DNA of 5,669 nt from an uncultured Porphyromonadaceae bacterium. GTDB taxonomy: Bacteria; Bacteroidota; Bacteroidia; Bacteroidales; Muribaculaceae. Location: the NCBI GenBank assembly GCA_947166165.1, contig CAMVDK010000201.1, positions 1 through 5,669 on the forward strand, read 5' to 3'. Positions 1 to 5,614 of this stretch are shown here, in pieces (positions within the stretch are counted from its first letter, which is position 1; each line of letters starts with the position of its first letter). The translations under genes were made by a program, and so were the position numbers. A model generated the notes under the pieces. That model saw only the letters and a list, made by a program, of their open reading frames with translations, ran no database searches and was not told the origin of the DNA.

Positions 1-2021
1 TACTTGGGAGCAGGCCAGTTGCCAGAGATGACTAGCTTCATGGTGGCCTTGTCGACGGTGAGCGTCCACTCGCCAGCCACAGGAATCTGGAAGTTGTTGC
101 CGCCGTTGAGCAGCAGACTCAACTCGGTGCCGTTCACCACCTGCTCGCGCTGGACGATGAAGTTGCCGTCGGCATCGCCGCCAATCCAGACGCCGTCCTG
201 GTCGATGAACTTAAACTCGGCGCCGGCTTCCATCGCCTTGGTGATGGTGAACTTGCCGGTCTGCTCGTCAAGCGTCAAGGCCTCCTTGTTGTCGGCCCAG
301 TTGGTCATGCTGCCGGCCAGATAGAGTTCGTTGGCAGGAGCGGCCCAGCCGGTGATGGTGAGCTTCTTGTCGGCATCGATGGTGAAGGTGAGGTCGCCAT
401 GGCCGTTGGTCACCTGGAAGTTGCTGCCTGCGTCGCCGGCGGTCAGGGCGATGCCTGTGCACCAGTCGGGATGCACACCATATTTGTCGCCTCCGCCCTG
501 GGTGTTGCCGCCATACCACGTGGTGGTCTCGCCGTTCTCTTCGATGAACTTGAACTCGGCGCCGGCTTCCATCGCCCTGGTGATGGTGAACATGCCGGTC
601 TGCTCGTCAAACGCCAAGGGCTCCTTGTTGTCGGCCCAGTTGGTCATGCTGCCGGCCAGATAGAGTTCGTTGGCGGGAGCGGCCCAGCCAGTGATGGTGA
701 GGTTCTTGTCGGCGTCGATGGTGAAGGTGAGGTCGCCATGTCCGCTGGTCACCTGGAAGTTGCTGCCTGCGTCGCCGGCGGCTAGGGCGATGCCTGTGCA
801 CCAGTCGGGATGCACACCGTACTTGTCGCCTCCACCCTGTGTGTCGCCGCCATACCAAGTGGTGGTCTCGCCGTTCTCTTCGATGAACTTGAACTCGGCC
901 CACTGCTCAACACCCTGGACGGTGATGGTGTAGATGCCGTTGTCCTCAGTCATCTCGAGTTTTCCGTCGGCCCAGTTGGTGAACGAGCCGGCGATGTACA
1001 TCTTCGGTGCTGCCGCAGGAGCGGTCCAGAACTTGCCCCAGTTCGGGTCGGCCTGATAAGCAGCAAGGCTGCCTTCGGGCACGTGGATGTTTCCGCTCTC
1101 GCGGATGCGCTCGTAGACAGCGTCGTCAAACACCACGCCAGCCGGTGGGGTGGCAGTGCTACAGGTGAGGTTGCTGATAGCCGTGCAGCCCTCGAAGGCA
1201 TCGGTGGCCAGGGTGGTCACCGTGCTGGGGATGTTGACGGTCTGCAGGGCAGTCATGCCGTAGAACGCTTGCCGACCGATAGTGGTCAAGCCTTCGTTCA
1301 TGTTGATGGTCTTCAGGTGGGTGTTGCCCCAGAAGGCGTAGTCGGCCACTTCCAAAGCTGCGCTATTGAATGTCGCAGTTGTGGCATAGCCGCCGTAAGC
1401 TCCGCTGCTGCCCATGCTGGCATCGGCGCGCATATCGGCTGGCGCACTGATAATCGTGTTAGTGTTGGTATTATACATTCCAGTGGCACCATTCGAAAAA
1501 GCAGTGGTGTGACTGTAACCACCACTGCCACCCGTAGCCACAAAACCACGGATGTGGGCACCACGGAAGGCTCCAGGTTCAATATCAGTCAGTATCGAAG
1601 AACCTGAGACGTTTCCTGTACACACATTGGTTGTGAAACGAATGCCCACGTTGCCATCTGAGCGAGTAGTGATATCCTTGAAAGCATCCTTTTTGATCAC
1701 CTTCATCGGTACGGCAATCATGTAGAAAGTAGCCACTCCCGAGCTGTTGGCGTAAGGGCTGAACGAAGCACCCTCGAAGGCACCTTCGCCCACGGTCTCG
1801 ACTGCGTAGGTTTCGCCGTCGATGGTCACCGATTTGGCAAACCATCCATTCTGCACGCCAGAATAATGCGTGCCATCGGGTGGTGCGACAATCTCGGCGG
1901 TCTTGGCATCCGCATCGAGAATCTCATACCACAGGTTGCCGACCTTGACCGGATCGGCACTGACGCTGAAAGCCATAGAGGCTGCCAGCGCCGCTGCGAG
2001 TAAAGTAAATTTCTTTTTCAT
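1..2021 (-). CDS. Secreted BspA-like leucine-rich-repeat protein with three SusE/SusF-like C-terminal repeats (3' end at or beyond window edge)
   Basis: The frame is open from an ATG at 2021 to the left edge: 673 full codons followed by the two bases TA. It therefore ends either exactly here as TAA/TAG or continues with Tyr. Residues 1-22 form a Sec signal peptide (MKKK, a hydrophobic core, then SVSA before DP). There is no lipobox cysteine, so unlike true SusE/SusF it is not a lipoprotein. Residues of about 60-332 are BspA-like (LRR_5) repeats: VGEGAFEGA near 77-85, an insert-type segment GMYNTNTNTIISAPADMR at 181-198, then ADYAF, LKTINMNEGLTTIGRQAF and LQTVNIPSTVTTLATDAF, closed by IHVPEGSLAAYQ near 312-323. 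Residues 341-673 hold three beta-sandwich-like repeats beginning MYIAGSFTNW or LYLAGSMTNW and containing (A)EFKFI; these resemble SusE/SusF or CBM48 glycan-binding modules. The expected role, inferred from these families, is surface or extracellular adhesion or glycan binding. It is probably co-transcribed with the gene upstream at 3987-2074. The domain types are fairly secure; the ligand is unknown. Confidence 0.9.
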   Translation of the reverse strand, partial: MKKKFTLLAAALAASMAFSVSADPVKVGNLWYEILDADAKTAEIVAPPDGTHYSGVQNGWFAKSVTIDGETYAVETVGEGAFEGASFSPYANSSGVATFYMIAVPMKVIKKDAFKDITTRSDGNVGIRFTTNVCTGNVSGSSILTDIEPGAFRGAHIRGFVATGGSGGYSHTTAFSNGATGMYNTNTNTIISAPADMRADASMGSSGAYGGYATTATFNSAALEVADYAFWGNTHLKTINMNEGLTTIGRQAFYGMTALQTVNIPSTVTTLATDAFEGCTAISNLTCSTATPPAGVVFDDAVYERIRESGNIHVPEGSLAAYQADPNWGKFWTAPAAAPKMYIAGSFTNWADGKLEMTEDNGIYTITVQGVEQWAEFKFIEENGETTTWYGGDTQGGGDKYGVHPDWCTGIALAAGDAGSNFQVTSGHGDLTFTIDADKNLTITGWAAPANELYLAGSMTNWADNKEPLAFDEQTGMFTITRAMEAGAEFKFIEENGETTTWYGGNTQGGGDKYGVHPDWCTGIALTAGDAGSNFQVTNGHGDLTFTIDADKKLTITGWAAPANELYLAGSMTNWADNKEALTLDEQTGKFTITKAMEAGAEFKFIDQDGVWIGGDADGNFIVQREQVVNGTELSLLLNGGNNFQIPVAGEWTLTVDKATMKLVISGNWPAPK
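3..1001 (-). other. Three tandem SusE/SusF-like (or CBM48-like) modules within the first minus-strand protein
   Basis: The modules span residues 341-452, 453-565 and 566-673 (112, 113 and at least 108 residues). Each starts with a strand of the form (M/L)Y(I/L)AGS(F/M)TNWAD and continues through an acidic turn to EFKFI. The first two then carry a block with TTWYGG, a Gly-rich turn, YGVHPDWCTGIAL and SNFQVT, ending in LTFTIDAD and LTITGWAAP. The third replaces that block with WIGGDADGNF and GGNNFQIP, ending in LTVDKATMKLVISGNW. Conserved Trp and Tyr residues are candidate sugar-stacking positions. Assignment to SusE/SusF rather than CBM48/AMPK-type glycogen-binding domains rests on the pattern only and is tentative. 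Confidence 0.6.
202..879 (-). repeat. Two-copy 339-bp in-frame tandem duplication
   Basis: Copies at 202-540 and 541-879 differ at about 20 of 339 positions by my hand comparison (about 94% identity). The match continues for roughly 20 more bases into a third copy at 880-899 and then breaks down; below 202 it also stops. The period is 113 codons, so the frame is preserved. The breakpoints fall at the codons for EFKFI, in the middle of a protein module and not at a module boundary. Confidence 0.9.
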
Positions 2022-2073
2022 AATGAATGAAATTTAGTGAATAATTATAGGTTATTTGTTGGTTTCTTGAAAG
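2022..2073. other. Short AT-rich spacer between the two minus-strand repeat-protein genes
   Basis: This 52-base gap separates the stop of the upstream gene from the ATG at 2021. I see no stem-loop with a T-run and no full consensus promoter; the nearest is a TAAATTTC sequence on the minus strand close to the start codon, which lacks the final G and an upstream TTTG. The leader is A/T-rich without a Shine-Dalgarno sequence, as is usual in Bacteroidetes. This favours read-through transcription from the upstream gene. Confidence 0.6.
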
Positions 2074-3987
2074 TCAGTTGAGCACGAGGTTGATGAGCGC
2101 GTTCACGTCGACAACGTCGGCGGTGCCGTCGCCGTTGAGGTCGGCGGCGTCGGTCTGTGGCACGGCGCCGAGCACCATGTTGATGAGCAGGTTGACATCC
2201 TCTACATCGACGCTTCCATCGCCGTTGAGGTCGCCCGGCAGCGAGGGGTCGCCGTCGTCGATGCCCTCGATGTGCTGGAAGTTGCGCCAGCCCTCGGCAG
2301 TTTTATAAGCCTCAAGCGACGCCTGTGGCACGCGCAGCACGGCGTTGGCATAGGTGTCGCCCGCGATGGCGCTCTCGCCCACGACGGGCGGAACGGTTGC
2401 CAGACAGGTGACTGCGGTGATGGTGCTGATGCCGGTGAAGCACATCTTGCGCAGTTCGGTCAGGGTGCTGGGCAGACGCAGCTCGGTGAGCGGCACGGCG
2501 CGGGCGGCCTGGGTGCAGATGGTGGTCACCCCCTCGGGAACGATGAGCACCTTGTTGTCGCGCGCGGTGGGCACGCCCACCAGCGCGGTGGGGGCGGTAC
2601 CGGCCTCGGTGAGTGCGGGCCACGCCGTGCCCTCGGGCAGGGTGGTGTAGCCGTTGGTGGCATAGATGCAGCTGTCGAGCACCACAAAATGGGTGTTGCC
2701 CTCGGCCACGCGGTACACCTTGCACTTGTTGGCCAGATAGGCCGGGTTGCCTTCCATGCACTCCACGGTGCTGGGAATGGTGAGCGACTCGAAGTTGGGC
2801 GAACGGAAAAAGACGTTCATCTCCATCGTCTTCACGCCCTCGGGCAGAATGGCGGGGTTGGTGAGGCCGTTGCAGCGCGCGAAGGCCAGGCCGTCGAAGC
2901 GCTCCACCAGCCCGTTGCTGGTGAGGGAGTTGAGGTTGTTGCACATGCTGAAGCACTGGTAGCCCACCCAGCGCACATTCTTGAGGTTGATGCTGGTGAA
3001 CGGGTTGTCCTGCAGGGCGCAGGTGTCGAGCTTGACCAGGGTGCTGGGCAGGTTCACCGTGGTGAGGGCGCAGCTGCCCAGGCTCATCATGCCTATCTCT
3101 TCCATGCCCTCGGGCAGGGTGATGCTGCTCAGGCTGGAGCAATAGAAGAACACGTGGCGACCCAGACGCTTCATGCCCTGCGGCAGGCGCACGCTGGTCA
3201 GGCTCGTGCACTGCTCAAAGCAGGCGTTGCCCAGCTCGCAGTCGGGGTTGGTGATGTTGACGCCGGTGATGGCCGAATGGGAGAATGCTCCCATGCCCAG
3301 ACGCGTGATGCCGTTGTGGAAGGTGACGCGCGTCAGATGGCTGTTGCCGGCAAAGGCCATGTCGCCAATCTCGGTGATTTGCTCAGGGACTGTGAACGAG
3401 GTGACGTAGGTGGCGGTGCCGTCGGAGCCGAACTCGCGCGCCTTCTCGCCTGGGTAGGCCAGCAGGGTGGTCTGCGACTTGTTGGTGAGCACGGAGACAT
3501 TGACCCCCTCCTGATCGCTGTTTTGAATCGTGAACCACGGGTTGCTCGACACCACGCCAAACGCTTGGAACTTGTTGCTACAAAAGGCATAGTCGGAAAT
3601 GTACTGCATGGTGGAGGGCAGGCGCAGCGTGCCCACCTCGGCACCCTCGAAGGCATTGTCGTCGATATAAATCATGCCCTCGGGGAGGACGAGACGCCCG
3701 GTGCTCAGCGCGCAGCCATAGAAGGCATTGGGTCCGATGCCTTTCACCTGGTAGGTCTCTCCGTTGTAGGTCACTGTGCTCACAAAGTCGTTGGTGGTGA
3801 GCGTGCCGTAGCCACCGGCCCCGTTAGACTTGGGCGCGATCTGCACCCAGTGGTTGTCGGCATCGACGATTTCATACTTGAACTTTCCCGCATTGAACGA
3901 CGGCAACGCGTCGTCCTGCGCCTGAATGCTTAACGTCAAGCCGGCCAACAGCGCGGTCACGAGCAGATTGAGTTTCTTCGTCATCAT
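2074..3987 (-). CDS. Secreted BspA-like leucine-rich-repeat protein with C-terminal dockerin-type motif pair
   Basis: The protein has 637 residues, complete from a double ATG (MM at 3987/3984; either could be used) to a TGA. Residues 1-23 form a Sec signal peptide ending IQA before QDD, with no lipobox cysteine. A short N-terminal segment (KYEIVDAD, then VTYNGETYQVKGIG) leads into LRR_5/BspA-type repeats from about 80 to 572. Recurrent LPEG or LPST strands alternate with IGxxAF-type turns, for example TEIGDMAFAGNSHL, MEEIGMMSL and LVKLDTCAL. Two insert segments typical of BspA proteins lie near 150-198 (NKSQTTLLAYPGEK) and 426-482. The last repeat ends VPQASLEAYKTAEGW near 553-567. Residues 586-637 are two dockerin-like calcium loops. 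Family knowledge points to a surface-associated or secreted adhesin or binding protein; its partner is not visible here. It is a probable paralog of the downstream gene and its probable operon partner, driven by the promoter at 4040-4071. Confidence 0.92.
   Translation of the reverse strand: MMTKKLNLLVTALLAGLTLSIQAQDDALPSFNAGKFKYEIVDADNHWVQIAPKSNGAGGYGTLTTNDFVSTVTYNGETYQVKGIGPNAFYGCALSTGRLVLPEGMIYIDDNAFEGAEVGTLRLPSTMQYISDYAFCSNKFQAFGVVSSNPWFTIQNSDQEGVNVSVLTNKSQTTLLAYPGEKAREFGSDGTATYVTSFTVPEQITEIGDMAFAGNSHLTRVTFHNGITRLGMGAFSHSAITGVNITNPDCELGNACFEQCTSLTSVRLPQGMKRLGRHVFFYCSSLSSITLPEGMEEIGMMSLGSCALTTVNLPSTLVKLDTCALQDNPFTSINLKNVRWVGYQCFSMCNNLNSLTSNGLVERFDGLAFARCNGLTNPAILPEGVKTMEMNVFFRSPNFESLTIPSTVECMEGNPAYLANKCKVYRVAEGNTHFVVLDSCIYATNGYTTLPEGTAWPALTEAGTAPTALVGVPTARDNKVLIVPEGVTTICTQAARAVPLTELRLPSTLTELRKMCFTGISTITAVTCLATVPPVVGESAIAGDTYANAVLRVPQASLEAYKTAEGWRNFQHIEGIDDGDPSLPGDLNGDGSVDVEDVNLLINMVLGAVPQTDAADLNGDGTADVVDVNALINLVLN
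2077..2232 (-). other. Dockerin-type calcium-binding motif pair at the protein C-terminus
   Basis: Residues 586-607 begin DLNGDGSVDVEDVN and residues 616-637 begin DLNGDGTADVVDVN. They are spaced 30 residues apart and end INMVLG and INLVLN. Each has the dockerin I calcium ligands Asp1, Asn3, Asp5 and Asp12 of the F-hand loop, followed by a hydrophobic helix. The protein ends directly after the second motif. The two copies are also alike at the DNA level, with the shared core tcgccgttgaggtcg. In clostridia such domains bind cohesins; in Bacteroidetes they are often found at C-termini without a known cohesin, so the partner is open. Confidence 0.85.
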
Positions 3988-4031
3988 GAATTTCAGTCTA
4001 TAGGAGTTGGTTTTTTAATTCAAAGCAACAA

Positions 4032-4043
4032 TTTGGCGCCAAA
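4032..4043. promoter_or_regulatory. Perfect 12-bp palindrome overlapping a -7 element (candidate operator)
   Basis: TTTGGCGCCAAA is a perfect inverted repeat. It overlaps the downstream end of the -7 element at 4040-4047 and covers the predicted start of the minus-strand transcript. A dyad in this position would suit a repressor site, but no regulator gene is in the window, and a 12-base palindrome can occur by chance. Confidence 0.4.
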
Positions 4044-4071
4044 AATAGCAAAAAAATTTCAAACGAGCAAA
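4040..4071 (-). promoter_or_regulatory. Bacteroidetes-type promoter for the repeat-protein gene pair
   Basis: Read on the minus strand, TTTG (4071-4068) is followed by exactly 20 bases and then TATTTTTG (4047-4040). This matches the Bacteroidetes primary sigma consensus TTTG / TAnnTTTG with the usual spacing of about 20. Transcription should start a few bases beyond 4040, giving a leader of roughly 45-50 nucleotides before the ATG at 3987. Confidence 0.75.
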
Positions 4072-4103
4072 TCCCGAGACGAAAAAGTTGAGAAAAAGCA
4101 GCA

Positions 4104-4125
4104 AAGTGAATCCAAGGTGAATCCA
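4104..4125. promoter_or_regulatory. Tandem 11-bp direct repeat upstream of the minus-strand promoter (candidate activator site)
   Basis: Units aagtgaatcca (4104-4114) and aggtgaatcca (4115-4125) match at 10 of 11 positions and sit head-to-tail, one helical turn apart. They lie about 70-90 bases upstream of the predicted minus-strand transcription start. Directly repeated half-sites at 10-11 base spacing are common for response-regulator or AraC-type binding, but this role is inference only. Confidence 0.3.
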
Positions 4126-4254
4126 TAAGCACCTTCAATCGTGCAGTGGCGGCCCACGCTCCACGGCTTAATCGTTTCACACGGATAGCGCGCATATAGC
4201 GTGCCGGCCCACGAAATATCCACCAAAAACACGCCACGGCCCCGATTAATTTCG
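4126..4254. other. Rest of the divergent intergenic region, no gene recognised
   Basis: The whole gap between the divergent start codons is 3988-4283 (296 bases). This central part is GC-richer than the promoter-proximal flanks. It contains a second weak direct repeat (atagcg at 4185 and 4196, also 11 apart) and the octamer ggcccacg twice (4151 and 4206). I see no tRNA, terminator or convincing small gene here. Confidence 0.5.
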
Positions 4255-4262
4255 TAACTTTG
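4255..4262 (+). promoter_or_regulatory. -7 promoter element for the MFS transporter gene
   Basis: TAACTTTG matches the Bacteroidetes -7 consensus TAnnTTTG and lies 21 bases before the ATG at 4284, implying a very short leader. No TTTG is present at the expected -33 distance, so the promoter is weaker than consensus or activator-dependent. The element overlaps a possible TTG start at 4260, which argues for the ATG at 4284 as the true start. Confidence 0.6.
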
Positions 4263-4283
4263 CAGGCCGAAAACGAAACACGC

Positions 4284-5462
4284 ATGGAGAAAGAACGATT
4301 GTGGAACGCTAACTTTGTGAAGGTGGCTGCGGCCAACTTCCTGCTTTTCTTTGCCTTCTACCTGCTCATGCCGCTGCTGCCCCTCTACCTGAGCGAGACC
4401 TTCCACTCGACCAAGGACGTGATTGGCGCCGCGCTGAGCGGCCACATCCTCTCGGCACTGCTCACGCGCCCCTTTAGCGGATATGTGGTGGACAGTTTCC
4501 CGCGCAAGCAGGTGCTCATGGTGACCTTCTTCCTGTTCTTCATCTTCTTTGCGGGCTATCTGGTGGCCGGCACGCTGCTGCTGTTCACCATTGTGCGCAC
4601 GCTGCACGGTGTGCCCTTCGGCGGCCTCACGGTGGCCAACAGCACGGTGGCCATCGACGTGCTGCCCAGCAGCCGGCGCAGCGAGGGCATAGGCTACTAC
4701 GGGCTGAGCAACAACCTGGCCATGGCCATCGGACCCACGGTGGCGGTATACGTCTACAACTATGTGCATGATTTCGACGTGCTGTTCTGGATGTCGCTCA
4801 TCACGGCGGGCATCGGTCTGGCCGTGGATGCGAGCGTGAAGCTCAAGCCACGCGAACAGGTGAAGCCCAAGCAGGCGATGTCGCTCGACCGGTTCTTCCT
4901 CACCATAGGCTGGAAACTCTTCCTGACCATGGTGGCACTGGGCTATGCCTACGGCGTGCTGAGCACCTACCTGGCCATCTACGGCAAGGAGCGCATGGGC
5001 GTGACCAGCGGTACGGGCACCTTCTTCCTGATTCTGGCCGTGGGGCTCATGCTCTCGCGGCTGCAAGGGGCCAGCGCCCTGCGCAAGGGGCGGCTGACAC
5101 AGAACGCGTCGATGGGCATGCTCATCTCGCTGGTGGGCTACACCATCTTTGTGGCCATGCCCAACCTGTGGGGCTACTATGGCGCCGCGGTGCTCATCGG
5201 ACTGGGCAACGGACACATCTGGCCGGCCTACCAGAACATGTTCATCAACCTGGCCACCCACGCGCAGCGGGGCACGGCCAACAGCACGCTGCTCGTGGCC
5301 TGGGACGTGGGCATCGGCATCGGTGTGGTGATTGGCGGCGTGGTGGCCGAGCATGTGGGCTACGAGGCCGCCTTCTGGACCGGCGTGGCCGTCAACGCCA
5401 TCGGCGTGGCCTACTACTTTGCCAGCGCACGCGGACACTACCTGCGCAACAAGCTGCGCTAA
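4284..5462 (+). CDS. Major facilitator superfamily (MFS) transporter
   Basis: This is a 392-residue inner-membrane transporter, a normal length for a 12-helix MFS protein. The ATG at 4284 is chosen over an in-frame TTG at 4260 because the TTG sits inside the -7 promoter element and would add only MQAENETR. Helix 1 covers about 14-36. The loop after helix 2 carries motif A as G66-YVV-D70-SFP-R74-K75. Helix 4 has the motif-B arginine in VRTLHGVPFGG (R105). Helix 5 has a motif-C-like GLSNNLAMAIGP (140-151), a feature of proton-coupled exporters. A charged central loop near 190-205 (KLKPREQVKPKQ) separates the halves. In the second half the motif-A equivalent is degenerate: SRLQGASALRKGRL (258-271) keeps RKGR but lacks the acidic residue. 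Drug, sugar or metabolite export is plausible, but the substrate cannot be read from sequence. It stands alone, divergent from the secreted-protein pair. Confidence 0.93.
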   Translation: MEKERLWNANFVKVAAANFLLFFAFYLLMPLLPLYLSETFHSTKDVIGAALSGHILSALLTRPFSGYVVDSFPRKQVLMVTFFLFFIFFAGYLVAGTLLLFTIVRTLHGVPFGGLTVANSTVAIDVLPSSRRSEGIGYYGLSNNLAMAIGPTVAVYVYNYVHDFDVLFWMSLITAGIGLAVDASVKLKPREQVKPKQAMSLDRFFLTIGWKLFLTMVALGYAYGVLSTYLAIYGKERMGVTSGTGTFFLILAVGLMLSRLQGASALRKGRLTQNASMGMLISLVGYTIFVAMPNLWGYYGAAVLIGLGNGHIWPAYQNMFINLATHAQRGTANSTLLVAWDVGIGIGVVIGGVVAEHVGYEAAFWTGVAVNAIGVAYYFASARGHYLRNKLR

Positions 5463-5556
5463 ACCGGCAGTGCGGCGACTGTACTTCTGACTGATATCAC
5501 CAAGTTTTTTCCATTCAACACCCATCACCCACAAGGAACAGTGTCACTGTTTCCGT
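5463..5556. other. Post-transporter spacer, no convincing terminator
   Basis: It contains an 8-base palindrome TGATATCA (5492-5499) and a six-T run (5505-5510), but no strong stem sits directly before the T-run. A weak CAGT/ACTG pairing occurs just after the stop codon. The transporter transcript may end here, but the sequence does not prove it. Confidence 0.4.
5535..5554. repeat. Imperfect inverted repeat just upstream of a promoter
   Basis: GGAACAGT and ACTGTTTCC can pair around a three-base GTC loop with one bulged T. The hairpin lies two bases before the -33 element of the next gene. It could be a terminator stem for the transporter, although only a short TTTT (5556-5559) follows, or a dyad operator; neither is established. 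Confidence 0.35.
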
Positions 5557-5588
5557 TTTGGCGGTGTGGAAATTTATTGTTATATTTG
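5557..5588 (+). promoter_or_regulatory. Bacteroidetes-type promoter for the gene starting at 5615
   Basis: TTTG (5557-5560), exactly 20 bases, then TATATTTG (5581-5588) match the TTTG / TAnnTTTG consensus. The ATG follows 26 bases after the -7 element, so the leader would be about 20 nucleotides, without a Shine-Dalgarno sequence. Confidence 0.75.
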
Positions 5589-5614
5589 CAGCGCAATTAT
5601 CAACCACCTGCAAT

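Noticed and set aside
202..899. The repeated sequence as a CRISPR array or mobile element
   Set aside because: There are only two full 339-base copies, directly adjacent with no spacers and in frame; no terminal inverted repeats or transposase are seen. It is a coding tandem duplication.
810..1607. Plus-strand open frame of 265 codons opposite the first minus-strand gene
   Set aside because: It is antisense to clear leucine-rich-repeat and tandem-module coding sequence and has no recognisable domain.
2272..3933. Long plus-strand open frame (553 codons) opposite the dockerin-tailed gene
   Set aside because: Its product is rich in Gly, Ala, His and Val without domains and lies exactly antisense to a protein with a clear signal peptide and repeats; it is a by-product of GC-rich codon use.
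4260..4283. Upstream TTG as an alternative start for the transporter
   Set aside because: The codon lies within the TAACTTTG -7 element and so would not be transcribed; the ATG at 4284 fits the usual MFS N-terminus.
3998..4336. Minus-strand open frame of 112 codons across the divergent intergenic region
   Set aside because: It covers both promoters and the start of the transporter gene, and its product shows no recognisable pattern.
5485..5512. Rho-independent terminator after the transporter gene
   Set aside because: A six-T run is present, but no stable GC-rich stem lies directly upstream; TGATATCA alone is too short and AT-rich.
4059..5534. Minus-strand open frame (491 codons) opposite the transporter
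   Set aside because: It is antisense to a clear 12-helix MFS protein, and its product is His/Gln/Glu/Gly-rich with no domain. The tail crossing the intergenic region (VDISWAGTLYARYP and onward) reads somewhat protein-like, but has no ATG of its own and ends inside the promoter of the secreted-protein pair.
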